Position numbers and translations under genes: made by a program
The notes under the pieces: generated by a model
Told to the model about the DNA's origin: nothing
Databases searched by the model: none
What the model saw: the letters and a program-made list of their open reading frames with translations, nothing else
Source of the DNA: Kribbella rubisoli
Lineage (GTDB): Bacteria; Actinomycetota; Actinomycetes; Propionibacteriales; Kribbellaceae
Reading direction: 5' to 3'
Assembly: GCF_004217145.1 (NCBI RefSeq)
Contig: NZ_SHKR01000016.1
Span: forward strand, 1 to 64,000
Length of the DNA stretch: 64,000 nucleotides
Part shown: piece after piece, positions 28,575-37,905 of the stretch
Numbering within the stretch: the stretch's first letter is position 1
How the letters are laid out: every line of letters starts with the position of its first letter

Positions 28575-29606
28575 ATGACGGCAAGCGAGCATGCTCGGAG
28601 TGGTATCGCCGGAGCCGAGCGGATCCTGCAGTTGGCGATCGACTCCGGGCACGCCGATCTGGCACCGAAGGCAGCGTTCAATCTCGGGGTCCTGCGTGAG
28701 GATCGAGACGATCTGGCCGGGGCGGAGCTGGCGTATCAGCTGGCTATCGACTCCGGTCATGCGGACCACGCCCCGAAGGCGGCGGTCAACCTCGGGGTAC
28801 TCCGCGAGGGACGGGGTGACCTCGCGGGGGCGGAGCTGGCGCTCCAGTTGGCGATCGACTCCGGCCACGCCGACATGGCCCCGATGGCGGCGGTCAACCT
28901 CGGCGTACTCCGTGAGGATCTGGACGGGGCGGAGCGCGCCTATCAGGTCGCGATCGACTCGGGGCACGCCGACCAGGCACCGAAGGCGGCGGTCAACCTC
29001 GGCGTACTCCGGGAGGAGCGGCGCGACTGGGCTGGTGCGGAGCGGGCGTACCGGCTGGCGATCGATTCCGGGCATGCTGCCATGGCTCCGATGGCGGCCG
29101 TCAACCTCGCGGTGCTCTGCGAGGAGCGGGGCGATTTCGCCGCCGCGGAGCTGGCGTACGAGTTTGCGATCGAGTCCGGACACACCGATCTGGCTCCGAA
29201 GGCGGCGGTCAATCTCGGGGTACTGCGTGAGCAGCGGGGCGATCTCGCCGGGGCACAGACGGCGTACCAGGTCGTGATCGATACCGGACACGCCGACCAG
29301 GCCCCGCAGGCGGCGGTGAATCTCGGGGTGCTCTGTCACGGCCGGCAGGATTTTGCCGGGGCGGAGTCGGCGTTCCAGTTGGTGATCGATTCCGGGCACG
29401 CCGATATGGCGCCGAAGGCCGCGTTCAATCTCGGAGTACTTCGTCAGGATCAGGGCGACCTCGACGGCGCCGAGCGGGCCTACCAACTCGCGATCGACTC
29501 CGGGCATCCATTAGCTGCTCCCTGCGCGCGAGAGGTGATGATGCAGCTCCGCGGAGGTGACGACGCGGCCGGCGCGGCTGATGCGCTGTGCGCCAGCACG
29601 CTCTAG
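28575..29606 (+). CDS. Tetratricopeptide-repeat protein with nearly identical repeats
   Basis: About 343 residues made almost entirely of a 36-residue unit (one copy is 33): AGAELAYQLAIDSGHAD, APKAAVNLGVLREDRGDL. Eight full units and a partial ninth are visible, followed by a short C-terminus. The pattern is TPR/Sel1-like (Ala-Ala-x-Asn-Leu-Gly-x-Leu). The ATG at 28575 follows AGGTGGGGGG, better placed than ATG 28560. It probably forms a superhelical protein-binding scaffold. It lies downstream of the PD40 gene in the same direction; no signal peptide. Confidence 0.85.
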   Translation: MTASEHARSGIAGAERILQLAIDSGHADLAPKAAFNLGVLREDRDDLAGAELAYQLAIDSGHADHAPKAAVNLGVLREGRGDLAGAELALQLAIDSGHADMAPMAAVNLGVLREDLDGAERAYQVAIDSGHADQAPKAAVNLGVLREERRDWAGAERAYRLAIDSGHAAMAPMAAVNLAVLCEERGDFAAAELAYEFAIESGHTDLAPKAAVNLGVLREQRGDLAGAQTAYQVVIDTGHADQAPQAAVNLGVLCHGRQDFAGAESAFQLVIDSGHADMAPKAAFNLGVLRQDQGDLDGAERAYQLAIDSGHPLAAPCAREVMMQLRGGDDAAGAADALCASTL

Positions 29607-29619
29607 CCTCGACAGGGAC

Positions 29620-30438
29620 ATGCCTCCGAGCCACCGGCCCGTACGCCGCCTGGACCTGCGCGCCGACTGCGCGCAGTGCGCCGGCCTGTGCTGCGTGGCG
29701 CTCGCGCTGACCGCCTCCGCCGACTTCGCCATCGATAAGCCGGCCGGTGAACCGTGCCCGAATCTGAAGCACGACTTCCGCTGTGGCATCCACGCGCGGC
29801 TGCGAGACGGTGGCTTCCCCGGCTGCACCGTGTACGACTGTTTCGGCGCCGGCCAGAAGGTCACCCAGGTGACGTACGGCGGCCGTGACTGGCGGCAGGC
29901 GGCGGACTCGGGCGCGCAGATGTTCGAGGTGTTCGCGGTGGTGCGGCTGCTGCACGAGCTGCTCTGGTACCTGACCGAGGCCGTGGAGCTGGCGCCTTCC
30001 CTGGACGATGCGCTCAGGCGCGCGCTGGACGACACGGAACAGCTGGCCCTCGGCAGCCCGGAGTCGCTCACGGCTCTCGACGTACTCGCTCATCGCTCAC
30101 GGATCAACGACCTGCTGCTCAGGACCAGCGAGCTCGTCCGCGCCGGCGTCTCGCCCACACCGATCAACCGACGCGGCGCGGATCTCATGGGCGCGGACCT
30201 GCGCGGCGCCGACCTCCGGGGTACGGACTTCCGCAGCGCCTACCTGATCGGCGCCGACCTGCGCGGGGCCGATCTCACGTACGCCGACCTCATCGGCACC
30301 GATCTCCGCGACGCCGACGTCCGCGGCACCCACCTCGCCCGGAGCATCTTCCTGACCCAGATGCAGATCAACGCGACCCACGGCGACGCCGCCACCACCC
30401 TCCCGAACCGGCTGGCCCGCCCGACCCACTGGTCCTAG
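29620..30438 (+). CDS. Cys-rich YkgJ-like plus pentapeptide-repeat protein
   Basis: About 272 residues from ATG 29620 (MPPSHRPVRRLDLRADC). The N-terminus has CAQCAGLCC, CPNL, CGIHARL and GCTVYDC, the cysteine arrangement of YkgJ-like metal or iron-sulphur binding regions. The middle is helical. The C-terminus has about twelve pentapeptide repeats (GADLRGADLRGTDFRSAYLI) forming a right-handed beta-helix. The start lies 13 bases after the TPR stop. Role unknown. Confidence 0.8.
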   Translation: MPPSHRPVRRLDLRADCAQCAGLCCVALALTASADFAIDKPAGEPCPNLKHDFRCGIHARLRDGGFPGCTVYDCFGAGQKVTQVTYGGRDWRQAADSGAQMFEVFAVVRLLHELLWYLTEAVELAPSLDDALRRALDDTEQLALGSPESLTALDVLAHRSRINDLLLRTSELVRAGVSPTPINRRGADLMGADLRGADLRGTDFRSAYLIGADLRGADLTYADLIGTDLRDADVRGTHLARSIFLTQMQINATHGDAATTLPNRLARPTHWS

Positions 30439-30474
30439 CGTCTGCTGTCTGCCTTGTCGTGAGAGATTGGACGG

Positions 30475-30804
30475 ATGGCGACGTGGCAGGATGTCGAGCG
30501 GATTGCCGGGGGACTGGCCGGCGCGAGGCCCGGGCGTGCGCATGAGGGTTCGCCGACGTTCGACGTCGGACGCCATCCGTTCGCGAGGCTGCGGTGGGAT
30601 GACGCGGGCCGGGAAGTTCTGCAGTTCTGGACCCTCGACCTCGACTCCGGCGATGCGCTCGCTGATCGCTCCGACGTCTTCTTCGCGGTGCACACGTTCA
30701 AGGTCAAGGCATCGATCTGCGCGTGGCTCGACCGCCTCGAGGACGACGAGCTGACCGAGATCCTGACCGATTCCTGGCTTGCCAGACGCGGCGTCCGGAT
30801 CTGA
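30475..30804 (+). CDS. MmcQ/YjbR family protein
   Basis: 109 residues with the compact double-wing fold of this family: TWQDVERIAGGLAG, VGRHPFARLRWDDAGREVLQ, DVFFAVHTFKVKASICAWL, EILTDSWLARR. These proteins are cyclic-nucleotide-binding-like or DNA-binding-like, with no defined reaction. It stands alone and ends 7 bases before the convergent membrane-protein gene. Confidence 0.85.
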   Translation: MATWQDVERIAGGLAGARPGRAHEGSPTFDVGRHPFARLRWDDAGREVLQFWTLDLDSGDALADRSDVFFAVHTFKVKASICAWLDRLEDDELTEILTDSWLARRGVRI

Positions 30805-30811
30805 TCAGGAG

Positions 30812-31255
30812 TTAATGCCAGGCATCCCCGGGCGTCCGGACGTAATGCCGCCAGGCGAACCGCCACGGGACGACGGCGATGATGACGACGACGAAGGAAC
30901 AGTTGACGAGCACCGCGCGCGTGGCGGAGTCCAGGTCGTGCGAGACCAGGTGAGGAATCGCGATCGTAGCGATCCAGATGAGCTTCCAGGTCACCTCGAA
31001 GAGCAGGATCGGCAGCATCCGGACGGGGTATCTGAGTCCGAGAAAGGCCAGGAGCGACATAGCCGTCAGTAGACAGACGACGACTCCTTCCCAGAGCGGG
31101 AGGGATCGGGCGTTGTTGACGAGAAGCGGCCACTTGACGATTGCCAGACCGATTCCCATGAACGCATAACCGATCCGCATGACGTTCAGGCTGCGGGCAG
31201 ACAGTTCGGCTGCCGGCGTCGAGGGCCGGGAGATGACTTCTTGCGGTGGGTTCAT
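30812..31255 (-). CDS. Small integral membrane protein, four segments
   Basis: 147 residues with hydrophobic stretches at about 26-45, 56-75, 80-100 and 115-133 (LVNCSFVVVIIAVVPWRFAW). No family motif recognised. It is divergent from the XRE-cupin regulator, which is a candidate for its control. Confidence 0.65.
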   Translation of the reverse strand: MNPPQEVISRPSTPAAELSARSLNVMRIGYAFMGIGLAIVKWPLLVNNARSLPLWEGVVVCLLTAMSLLAFLGLRYPVRMLPILLFEVTWKLIWIATIAIPHLVSHDLDSATRAVLVNCSFVVVIIAVVPWRFAWRHYVRTPGDAWH

Positions 31256-31323
31256 ACCCCCAGGCTGTGGCCGTGCCGGGTGAATAGCTATGAAGGTTGC
31301 TGTTTGTGGGAAATGAGCGTCAG

Positions 31324-31908
31324 ATGAGTGGCGTGGAGGACACCTCGGCGGCGGAGATCGCAGCAGTGCTCGATCGGGTCGGCGCCCGGTTGCAGCTGCT
31401 CCGCGCCCACCGCCAGTTGACTCTTGCCGATGTCGCGAAGGCCACGGGTATCTCGAAGAGCACGATGTCGCGGCTCGAGACCGGGCAGCGGAGGCCGACG
31501 CTGGGCCTGCTCCTCGCGTTGTCGCACGCCTATCAGGTGGGACTGGACGATCTCGTCGCCGCGCCGGAGGAAGGCGATCCGCGCATCCGGCTCAAGCCCG
31601 GTCGAGTCAAGGGCAGAACCGTGATCCCGCTGACCGGACAGCCCGATGGCGCGCAGGCTTGGAAGATCGTCGTTCCGGCCGGCAAGGTCGACCCGCAGCC
31701 GCGCGCACACGACGGCCATGAATGGATCTACGTTCTGTCCGGCCACCTGCATCTGGTTGTCGGTGACCAGGACTGGGTGCTGGGCCCCGGCGAGGTGGCC
31801 GAGTTCAGCACCCAGGTTCCGCACTGGTTCGGTAGCACGGGCGAGGAACCGTCGGAGATCCTCAGCATCTTCAGTCGCCCCGGCGAACGGATGACCGTCC
31901 GGACGTGA
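31324..31908 (+). CDS. XRE-cupin transcriptional regulator
   Basis: About 194 residues. The HTH covers about 20-75: LQLLRAHRQLTLADVAKATG, ISKSTMSRLETGQRRPTLGL. The C-terminal cupin (about 100-185) has HDGHEWIYVLSGHLHLVVG and GEVAEFSTQVPHWFG. Such regulators sense small ligands through the cupin barrel. I chose ATG 31324 over 31297 because the HTH spacing fits. Divergent from the membrane-protein gene at 31255. Confidence 0.85.
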   Translation: MSGVEDTSAAEIAAVLDRVGARLQLLRAHRQLTLADVAKATGISKSTMSRLETGQRRPTLGLLLALSHAYQVGLDDLVAAPEEGDPRIRLKPGRVKGRTVIPLTGQPDGAQAWKIVVPAGKVDPQPRAHDGHEWIYVLSGHLHLVVGDQDWVLGPGEVAEFSTQVPHWFGSTGEEPSEILSIFSRPGERMTVRT

Positions 31909-31957
31909 GCCACAGGGCGATCCGCGCCGGGCAGCGGCGCGCTGTGATCTGAGGGGT

Positions 31958-33142
31958 TCACCCACCGGCCCGGCCCGGGTTGCCGCGGATCGGGTCTTGG
32001 CTGCTTTGCTCGCTCCGCCGCAGTTCCTGGGCAATCGCTTTTGCTGCGCGTCGGGCCTGTTTGGCGGCGAATCCGAGCTGTGACGGTCTCGGCACGAACC
32101 CGATGAACCGCAGGCCGTCCGCGGCGGGCTCTTCGCCAGTGGTCTTCGGCCAACCCCGCTCGTCGAGCACGCCGAGGTGCCCAACCAGCTGCGAGAGGCC
32201 TCTCCGGAAGCCGGTCGCGCAGACCATCGCGTCGGGGTTGATTCGCGTTCCGTCCGCCAGCGCCACGCCGGCGGCGTCGAGGGCCTCGACGCCGCGCACG
32301 ATCTCGATGGACTTGTCCCGGATGGCCGCGATGACGTCCTTGTCCAGGATCGCCGGGGCCACGCCGAGCCGCGAGCTCCGCGCGAAGATGCCTTCGGCGG
32401 GCACCGGGAGTCCGAATTCGTGCAGGTCCCCGATGTCCATCCTCCGGCTGAACCGAGCAATCGCATCGGCGATCCGGACCGGGGCATGGTAGAGCGGCGT
32501 CGCGATGAAGTCGCCCGGTATACCCCCGGGTCCCTGGCGGAGCATGATGTTGGGCGGCGTGCGAACGGCGAGCCACACCTTGGCCGCACCGCCCGTGGCC
32601 AGGTCGTAGGCGATCTCCATGCCGGAACTGCCCGGTCCTACCACCAGGACCCGTTTGCCGTTGTACGGCAACGGATTCCGGTACTGCGAAGAATGAATCA
32701 GACCGCCTGGCCACTCGCCGCGCCCCGGCCAACCGGGGATGAAGGGCTCGTGATCGAAGCCAGTGGCAACCACCACCTGGGAAGCGTCGATTTCGCCGGT
32801 GGAGGTTGTCAGCCGCCAACGCCCGTTGGCTCGGTCGAGCCGTTCTGCCGTGCAGCCCAAGCACAGTTCGATTCCGTCTTCGTTCGCATGGCGCTCGAGG
32901 TGGTCGATCACCTGGTCTCGTGTGGGAAAGGTCGGTGTCCCACTCGGGTAGGGACGGTTCGGCAGATGCGAGAACTGCCTGCCGGTGTTCAGACGCAGCC
33001 GGTCATAGCGATTGCGCCACGACGAGCCGACCTGGTCGGCCCGGTCGACGAGCAGCGGCTTGATGCCGCGATCGGCAAGGGCCACGGCCGCCGAGACACC
33101 GGACGTGCCTGCGCCGATGATCGCTACCTGGTGCGAGATCAC
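31958..33142 (-). CDS. Flavin-containing monooxygenase (FAD/NADPH-dependent)
   Basis: 394 residues with two Rossmann fingerprints: GAGTSGVSAAVALADRG near the start (FAD) and VVGPGSSGMEIAYDLATGG near 175 (NADPH). QVVVATGFDHEPFIPGWPG and MVCATGFR are the conserved ATG motifs. Closest in type to YUCCA/CzcO-like monooxygenases, which oxidise soft heteroatoms or ketones. It lies 12 bases downstream of the O-methyltransferase gene, so the two are one operon. Confidence 0.85.
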   Translation of the reverse strand: MISHQVAIIGAGTSGVSAAVALADRGIKPLLVDRADQVGSSWRNRYDRLRLNTGRQFSHLPNRPYPSGTPTFPTRDQVIDHLERHANEDGIELCLGCTAERLDRANGRWRLTTSTGEIDASQVVVATGFDHEPFIPGWPGRGEWPGGLIHSSQYRNPLPYNGKRVLVVGPGSSGMEIAYDLATGGAAKVWLAVRTPPNIMLRQGPGGIPGDFIATPLYHAPVRIADAIARFSRRMDIGDLHEFGLPVPAEGIFARSSRLGVAPAILDKDVIAAIRDKSIEIVRGVEALDAAGVALADGTRINPDAMVCATGFRRGLSQLVGHLGVLDERGWPKTTGEEPAADGLRFIGFVPRPSQLGFAAKQARRAAKAIAQELRRSEQSSQDPIRGNPGRAGG

Positions 33143-33154
33143 CGCGAAGATCTT

Positions 33155-34177
33155 TCAGGCGGTTTCGGCGACGATGACGCTTATCGGTCCGGCCAGCGGC
33201 CGGTGATCGAGACAGCGCCAGCCCGTGTCCTGCAGCCAGGCGGTGCCTTCCTCGACGCTGTAGACGTCGCCGTCGTTGACGTGGATCGCGAACTCGCCTG
33301 CCATCAGCGCGGCCGGGAGCGGCTGGGTGTGGGTCGGGTCGGTCCAGAAGTCGGCGAGCAGCAGGCGGGCCCCGGGCTCGGCGGCGGCGCGGATCCGGTG
33401 CAGGATCGACTGGTTGGTCTCCGGAGCGAAGCAGTGCACCAGGTTGGCGAGCAGGAAGGCGTCGTACCCCCGCGGCAGGTCGTCGGCCGCGAGGATGTCA
33501 CCGACATGGACGTCGAGGCGCTCTGAGTAGGCCGTTGCGCGCAGCTGTTCCCTTGCGACGGGCGCAACGAAGGGGAGTTCGAGGACGGTCGCGGTGAGGG
33601 CCGGGTCGGCCGCGGCCAGGGCGATCGACCAGGAACCGGTGCCGCCGCCGATATCCAGCAGCCGGCTTCCTGCAGGCAGCGCGGCCGCCTCGGGAAGGGC
33701 ATGGCAGGCCGCGGCGGTGGCGGCGGCGATGCCGGCCGACATGATCGGTACCAGGTCGTCGTCGATCTCGTAGATCTCGTGGGCCGGTCGGCCGCGGCCG
33801 AGCGCTCCGGCGAGGTCCTCCCAGGCGGGGTAGCTGAGCCGGTCCCAGAACCTGAGCAGCGGCCGGAAGTCGGCTGCGGTCGCGCCGGACAGGAACGTGG
33901 CCGCCACCGAGCTGTTCGCGTAGCGGTCGCCCTGCCGCTCGAGCAGGCCGATCGCGACCATGGCGTCCGCGCTGATGCGTGCCGTACGCCGGGTGAGACC
34001 AGTGCGAGCGGCGAGACCGGCGAGATCCACCGGCCCTTCTCCCAGCGCCTCGAACACGCCGAGTTCGCAGGCCGCGAACAGGTGCTTGCTGGCCATGAAG
34101 CCCTGCGCGATCTCGAAGATCCGGTTCGGCGTCATGTCGCGGAGATTCCCCGTTGGGGCTGTGTCTGTGGTCGTCAT
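33155..34177 (-). CDS. SAM-dependent O-methyltransferase (family 2)
   Basis: About 340 residues. N-terminal dimerisation domain (IFEIAQGFMASKHLFAACEL, GLTRRTARISADAMVAIGLL), then SAM site LLDIGGGTGSWSIALAAADP and C-terminal FLLANLVHCFAPETNQSIL. This is the secondary-metabolism O-methyltransferase layout. I chose ATG 34177 (MTTTDTAPTGNL). Pairs with the flavin monooxygenase downstream and is divergent from a LuxR-type regulator 89 bases away; together they look like a small tailoring locus. Confidence 0.85.
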   Translation of the reverse strand: MTTTDTAPTGNLRDMTPNRIFEIAQGFMASKHLFAACELGVFEALGEGPVDLAGLAARTGLTRRTARISADAMVAIGLLERQGDRYANSSVAATFLSGATAADFRPLLRFWDRLSYPAWEDLAGALGRGRPAHEIYEIDDDLVPIMSAGIAAATAAACHALPEAAALPAGSRLLDIGGGTGSWSIALAAADPALTATVLELPFVAPVAREQLRATAYSERLDVHVGDILAADDLPRGYDAFLLANLVHCFAPETNQSILHRIRAAAEPGARLLLADFWTDPTHTQPLPAALMAGEFAIHVNDGDVYSVEEGTAWLQDTGWRCLDHRPLAGPISVIVAETA

Positions 34178-34266
34178 TCCCTCAGCGTGCGGAGCGGCTT
34201 CAGATGGCCGCAATCCCACGATTCTGGGGGTGCCGCCGGACCTGGGCCGCGCCGTACTCTGCAGAT

Positions 34267-35409
34267 GTGACCGGGACTTTGGCACCGCGGATCCGCGACG
34301 AGATCCACCGGCTGGGTGGCGGCGGAATGACGTGGGTGGACTTCGGCGCCGCTGTAGCCGATGTGCTCGCGACCGCCATCCCCTTCCACGCCTGGTGCTG
34401 CCACACGGTCGACCCGGGAACGATCCTGTTCACCGGCAGCGTCAACCGCAACGTCGGCTGCTCCGGCTCGTGGCTGGCCCATCACGAGTACGTCATCGAG
34501 GACGTCAACAAGTGGTCCTTCCTCGCCCGCAGCGGCCGGATCGCCGGTGCGACCAGCATCGACACCCACGGCGAGCTGTCCCGCTCGATTCGGCACCGGT
34601 CCCAAGAGAACCACGGATTCGGCGACGAGCTGCGCGTGTCGCTCGTTGCCGATGGCATCTATTGGGGCGCGGCGGCCTTCCTGCGTCGCGCCGACGAACC
34701 CTGGTTCACCGAGGGCGAGGTGCGGACACTCGCAATGTTGGCTCCCGTGATCGCGACTGGTCTGCGCCGCGCCATGCTGGCGCGACCGATCTCGCCGTAC
34801 GTCGGAGGGCCGGTGGACCACGGCCCAGGGGTGGTCGTATTCGATGAGCACGGCGAGCCGGAGTCGATCTCCGGTGCCGCGGAGCGGTGGATCGGCGAGC
34901 TTGTCGAAGAGCCTCCACCGAGTTCACCGAGCGAGTCGAAGACGGTGCAGGCGATCGCTGCCCGCGCCCGCGCGATCACGCCCGGCACCGACCCCCTCGA
35001 GCTGGCCGCCCGAGCCAGGGTCCGGACCCGCTCCGGCGCCTGGCTCCTGCTGTACGGCACCCGGCTCAGCGGAGGCACCGGCGACAGGACCGCGGTGATC
35101 ATTCATCCCGCCACCCCGCAGGACGTCGCGCCGGTCATCGCCCTCTCGTACGGCCTGACCGACCGGGAGTGCCAGGTGGCCGTGCAGTGCGTTCAGGGTC
35201 GGGTCACCAAGGAGATCGCCCGCGCCTTGACCATGTCGCCGTACACCGTGCAGGACCACCTTAAATCGATCTTCGACAAGACCGGTGTGCGCAGCCGGGG
35301 CGAGCTGGTCGGGCAGATCTTCCTCGACCACTACGCGACCCACTGGGAGGCCCCGGCCGGCCCGACACCTGGCCTGCTGGTGCGCAGCATCTCACCAGAC
35401 GAACCCTGA
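34267..35409 (+). CDS. LuxR-type transcriptional regulator
   Basis: About 380 residues from GTG 34267 (VTGTLAPRIRDEIHRLG). The C-terminal HTH is LTDRECQVAVQCVQGRVTKE, ARALTMSPYTVQDHLKSIF, DKTGVRSRGELVGQIF, a classic GerE/LuxR domain. The N-terminal 250 residues resemble a GAF-like sensor region. Starting upstream at 34153 would run into the methyltransferase start on the other strand. Likely regulator of the divergent methyltransferase-monooxygenase pair. Confidence 0.85.
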   Translation: MTGTLAPRIRDEIHRLGGGGMTWVDFGAAVADVLATAIPFHAWCCHTVDPGTILFTGSVNRNVGCSGSWLAHHEYVIEDVNKWSFLARSGRIAGATSIDTHGELSRSIRHRSQENHGFGDELRVSLVADGIYWGAAAFLRRADEPWFTEGEVRTLAMLAPVIATGLRRAMLARPISPYVGGPVDHGPGVVVFDEHGEPESISGAAERWIGELVEEPPPSSPSESKTVQAIAARARAITPGTDPLELAARARVRTRSGAWLLLYGTRLSGGTGDRTAVIIHPATPQDVAPVIALSYGLTDRECQVAVQCVQGRVTKEIARALTMSPYTVQDHLKSIFDKTGVRSRGELVGQIFLDHYATHWEAPAGPTPGLLVRSISPDEP

Positions 35410-35435
35410 CACCGCCCACTCAGATCGTTCGTCTG

Positions 35436-36347
35436 TCAGGCCGTCGATGCGGCGACGTCCAGGACTGCCTGGGCGAATGCTGTCGGATGCTCTTGAGGGG
35501 GACTGTGCCCGATGCCTGGTAGTTCGCGCCGGTCGAAGCCGCCGGTGAACAGCGGCTCGTCGCCACGGGAGTCATCGGCACCGAGGCCGTCCGCGAGGGC
35601 GTCGAGTGAAATGGTCGGCACGGTGATGGCGGGCATCGTGGCCAGGATCTTCTCGAGGTCGTCGTACCGCGGGTCGCCGGGGGCGGCGCGGCGGCGGTGC
35701 TGGTAGGAGTGGATGACGGTGGCAACGAAGTCGGGGTTGCGCAGGCTCGGCGCGCTGGCCGCGAAGGCGGCATCACAACCTGTCCATAGCGGCGACCATT
35801 GCCGCCACAACAATCCACACAGCTCATCGGTGTAGAGCTCCAGCCCGGCCCGTCCGCGTTCGGTGAGGAAGTAGTGGGTGTACCAAGCCGCGCTCTCGGC
35901 TTCCGGAGCTTGAGGTTCGTCGGACCTGGCGATGTTCTGGATGTTGTAGCCGCCGACCGTTACCAGGCCGACGACCCGCTCGGGTGCAACCGCGGCCGAG
36001 ATGCAGGCAGCTCGGCCGCCCCAGTCGAATCCGCCGACGACCGCGCGTTCGACCTCGAGTGCATCGAGCAGATCGAGCAGGTCCTGCCCGAGCGCCGCCT
36101 GCTGTCCGGAGCGTGTGATGTCGGGGTTGCGGTACCGGGTCGGCCCGAATCCCCGCAGGTACGGCGCCACGACGCGCATACCGGCTCGGGCGAGAATCGA
36201 AGCCACTTGGTCGTAGCAGCGCGCGTCGTACGGAAAGCCGTGAAGCAGTACGGCGGTTGGCCCGTCCGACGGCCCAGCAGCGTCGTACGCGATGTCCAGC
36301 GACGGCGTCGAGACAACATGCGATTCATTCAGACCACGAGTGCCCAT
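35436..36347 (-). CDS. Alpha/beta hydrolase, epoxide-hydrolase/dehalogenase type
   Basis: 303 residues. Oxyanion motif LLHGFPYDARCYDQVA, cap after the nucleophile elbow, and the elbow GGFDWGG, in which Asp rather than Ser sits at the nucleophile position, as in epoxide hydrolases and haloalkane dehalogenases. The late His is in GIGHSPPQEHP. I chose ATG 36347 (MGTRGLNESH), preceded by GGAGAGG. The in-frame extension to 36779 is antisense to the fucosidase gene and is rejected. Confidence 0.85.
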   Translation of the reverse strand: MGTRGLNESHVVSTPSLDIAYDAAGPSDGPTAVLLHGFPYDARCYDQVASILARAGMRVVAPYLRGFGPTRYRNPDITRSGQQAALGQDLLDLLDALEVERAVVGGFDWGGRAACISAAVAPERVVGLVTVGGYNIQNIARSDEPQAPEAESAAWYTHYFLTERGRAGLELYTDELCGLLWRQWSPLWTGCDAAFAASAPSLRNPDFVATVIHSYQHRRRAAPGDPRYDDLEKILATMPAITVPTISLDALADGLGADDSRGDEPLFTGGFDRRELPGIGHSPPQEHPTAFAQAVLDVAASTA

Positions 36348-36540
36348 CAAGCCTCTCCTCACTGCTCCAGCTACCCCCTGAATGCTGACAGATGTTGGTC
36401 GAGGTGTCCTGGACCAATCTGCGGCGGCCCACCCACCGCAAGCCAACTGACTCGCAGCTGGCGTGCGTGGCGGGCCGTATGCTGATTCGCCGGTGTTCTG
36501 TGCTTCACTGCTCGAGATGACGAAGGGCCACTGTCTGATG

Positions 36541-37905
36541 CAGATCAAGGTTGGGTTGTCCGACGATCTGGACGAACTTCGCCGGAAGGCTTCAACGGTG
36601 AGGCCTTCGTCGCGGCAGATCACCTGGCAGGGGCAGGAGTTGACGGCCTTTGTGCATTTTGGCCCCAATACGTTTACCGGGTTGGAGTGGGGGACCGGGG
36701 TTGATGATCCGGGGGTGTTTGCGCCGGAGGAGTTGGACTGCTCGCAGTGGGTGGGGGCGTTGCAGTCCGCGGGGTTCAAGAGTGTGATATTGACGGCTAA
36801 GCATCATGATGGGTTTTGTCTTTGGCCTAGTCGGTATGTGACGCATACGGTTGCCGCTAGCCCCTATCGGGGTGATGTCGTCGCCGAACTGTCAGCGGCG
36901 TGTCAGGCAGCGGGGGTTGGGTTTGGGGTTTATTTGTCGCCGGCGGATCTTTATCAGGAGAAGGCGGCCGGCGGGTACTACGGGAACGGTAGTCCGGCTG
37001 TGCCGTCGACGATCGGCCCGGACGATGGTCCATTCCGTTATGACGTGGATGACTACAACCGGTATTACCTCGACCAGTTGTACGAGCTGCTGACGCAGTA
37101 CGGGCCGATTGCTGAGGTCTGGTTGGACGGGGCTAATCCGACGAGCAATGCGCAGACGTATGACTACGAGGCGTGGTTCGATCTCATTCGGCGGCTTGCT
37201 CCGGATGCGACCATCGCGATCGGTGGGCCGGACGTGCGGTGGGTGGGGAACGAGGACGGATTCGCGCGCGAGACCGAGTGGAGTGTCATCCCGTTTGCCG
37301 ACGGGCGGATGGTTGCCGCTGAGACGGAGGCGGATGTCGCGGGGCCTGAGCAGTTGCGGAAGGCGGATGAGCTCCGGTGGTATCCGGCCGAGGTTGACGT
37401 GTCGATCCGGCCGGGCTGGTTCTACCACGCTGCTGAGGATGCGGCGGTGAAGTCCGTCGCGGAGTTGCTCGACATCTATCGGAAGTCAGTCGGGCGGAAC
37501 GCCGTACTGCTGCTGAACGTCCCGCCGGATCGCCGCGGACTGTTCGCCCAGCCGGATGTCGAACGGCTGGCGGAGTTCGGCAACGCGGTGCGGGAGTACT
37601 ACGACGCCGATCTGGTGCTTCCGGCAACCATCAACGTGATCGATGTTCGCGAGAACATCGAAGACGGTCAACAGGTCGAGTCATTCGCTGTGGACGCCAT
37701 GATCGACGGCACCTGGACTCAGGTCGCAGAAGGCACCACGATCGGCCACCGCCGGCTGCTGACGCTCCAAGAGCCGATCACGCCCACCGACGTACGCATC
37801 CGAATTCTCTCGTCACGAGCGGCAGACGTTGGTGTCCGACTGTCCGTCCACTACGACCCGACGATCACTGGCGGCGGGCCAGGTGGACGTGGATCTGGCC
37901 GTTGA
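36541..37905 (+). CDS. Alpha-L-fucosidase (GH29 family)
   Basis: About 454 residues. GH29 landmarks: FVHFGPNTFTGLEWGTG, SVILTAKHHDGFCLWPSRY (substrate-binding His pair), EVWLDGANP (nucleophile Asp, about residue 196), NAVLLLNVPPDRRG. A C-terminal beta-sandwich follows (VIDVRENIEDGQQVESFAV). No signal peptide, so probably cytoplasmic. ATG 36541 follows GAAGGG; ATG 36520 is possible. The first two thirds of the gene are G/T-rich at third positions, unlike the last third. The stop overlaps the convergent methyltransferase gene by 41 bases. Confidence 0.85.
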   Translation, partial: QIKVGLSDDLDELRRKASTVRPSSRQITWQGQELTAFVHFGPNTFTGLEWGTGVDDPGVFAPEELDCSQWVGALQSAGFKSVILTAKHHDGFCLWPSRYVTHTVAASPYRGDVVAELSAACQAAGVGFGVYLSPADLYQEKAAGGYYGNGSPAVPSTIGPDDGPFRYDVDDYNRYYLDQLYELLTQYGPIAEVWLDGANPTSNAQTYDYEAWFDLIRRLAPDATIAIGGPDVRWVGNEDGFARETEWSVIPFADGRMVAAETEADVAGPEQLRKADELRWYPAEVDVSIRPGWFYHAAEDAAVKSVAELLDIYRKSVGRNAVLLLNVPPDRRGLFAQPDVERLAEFGNAVREYYDADLVLPATINVIDVRENIEDGQQVESFAVDAMIDGTWTQVAEGTTIGHRRLLTLQEPITPTDVRIRILSSRAADVGVRLSVHYDPTITGGGPGGRGSGR

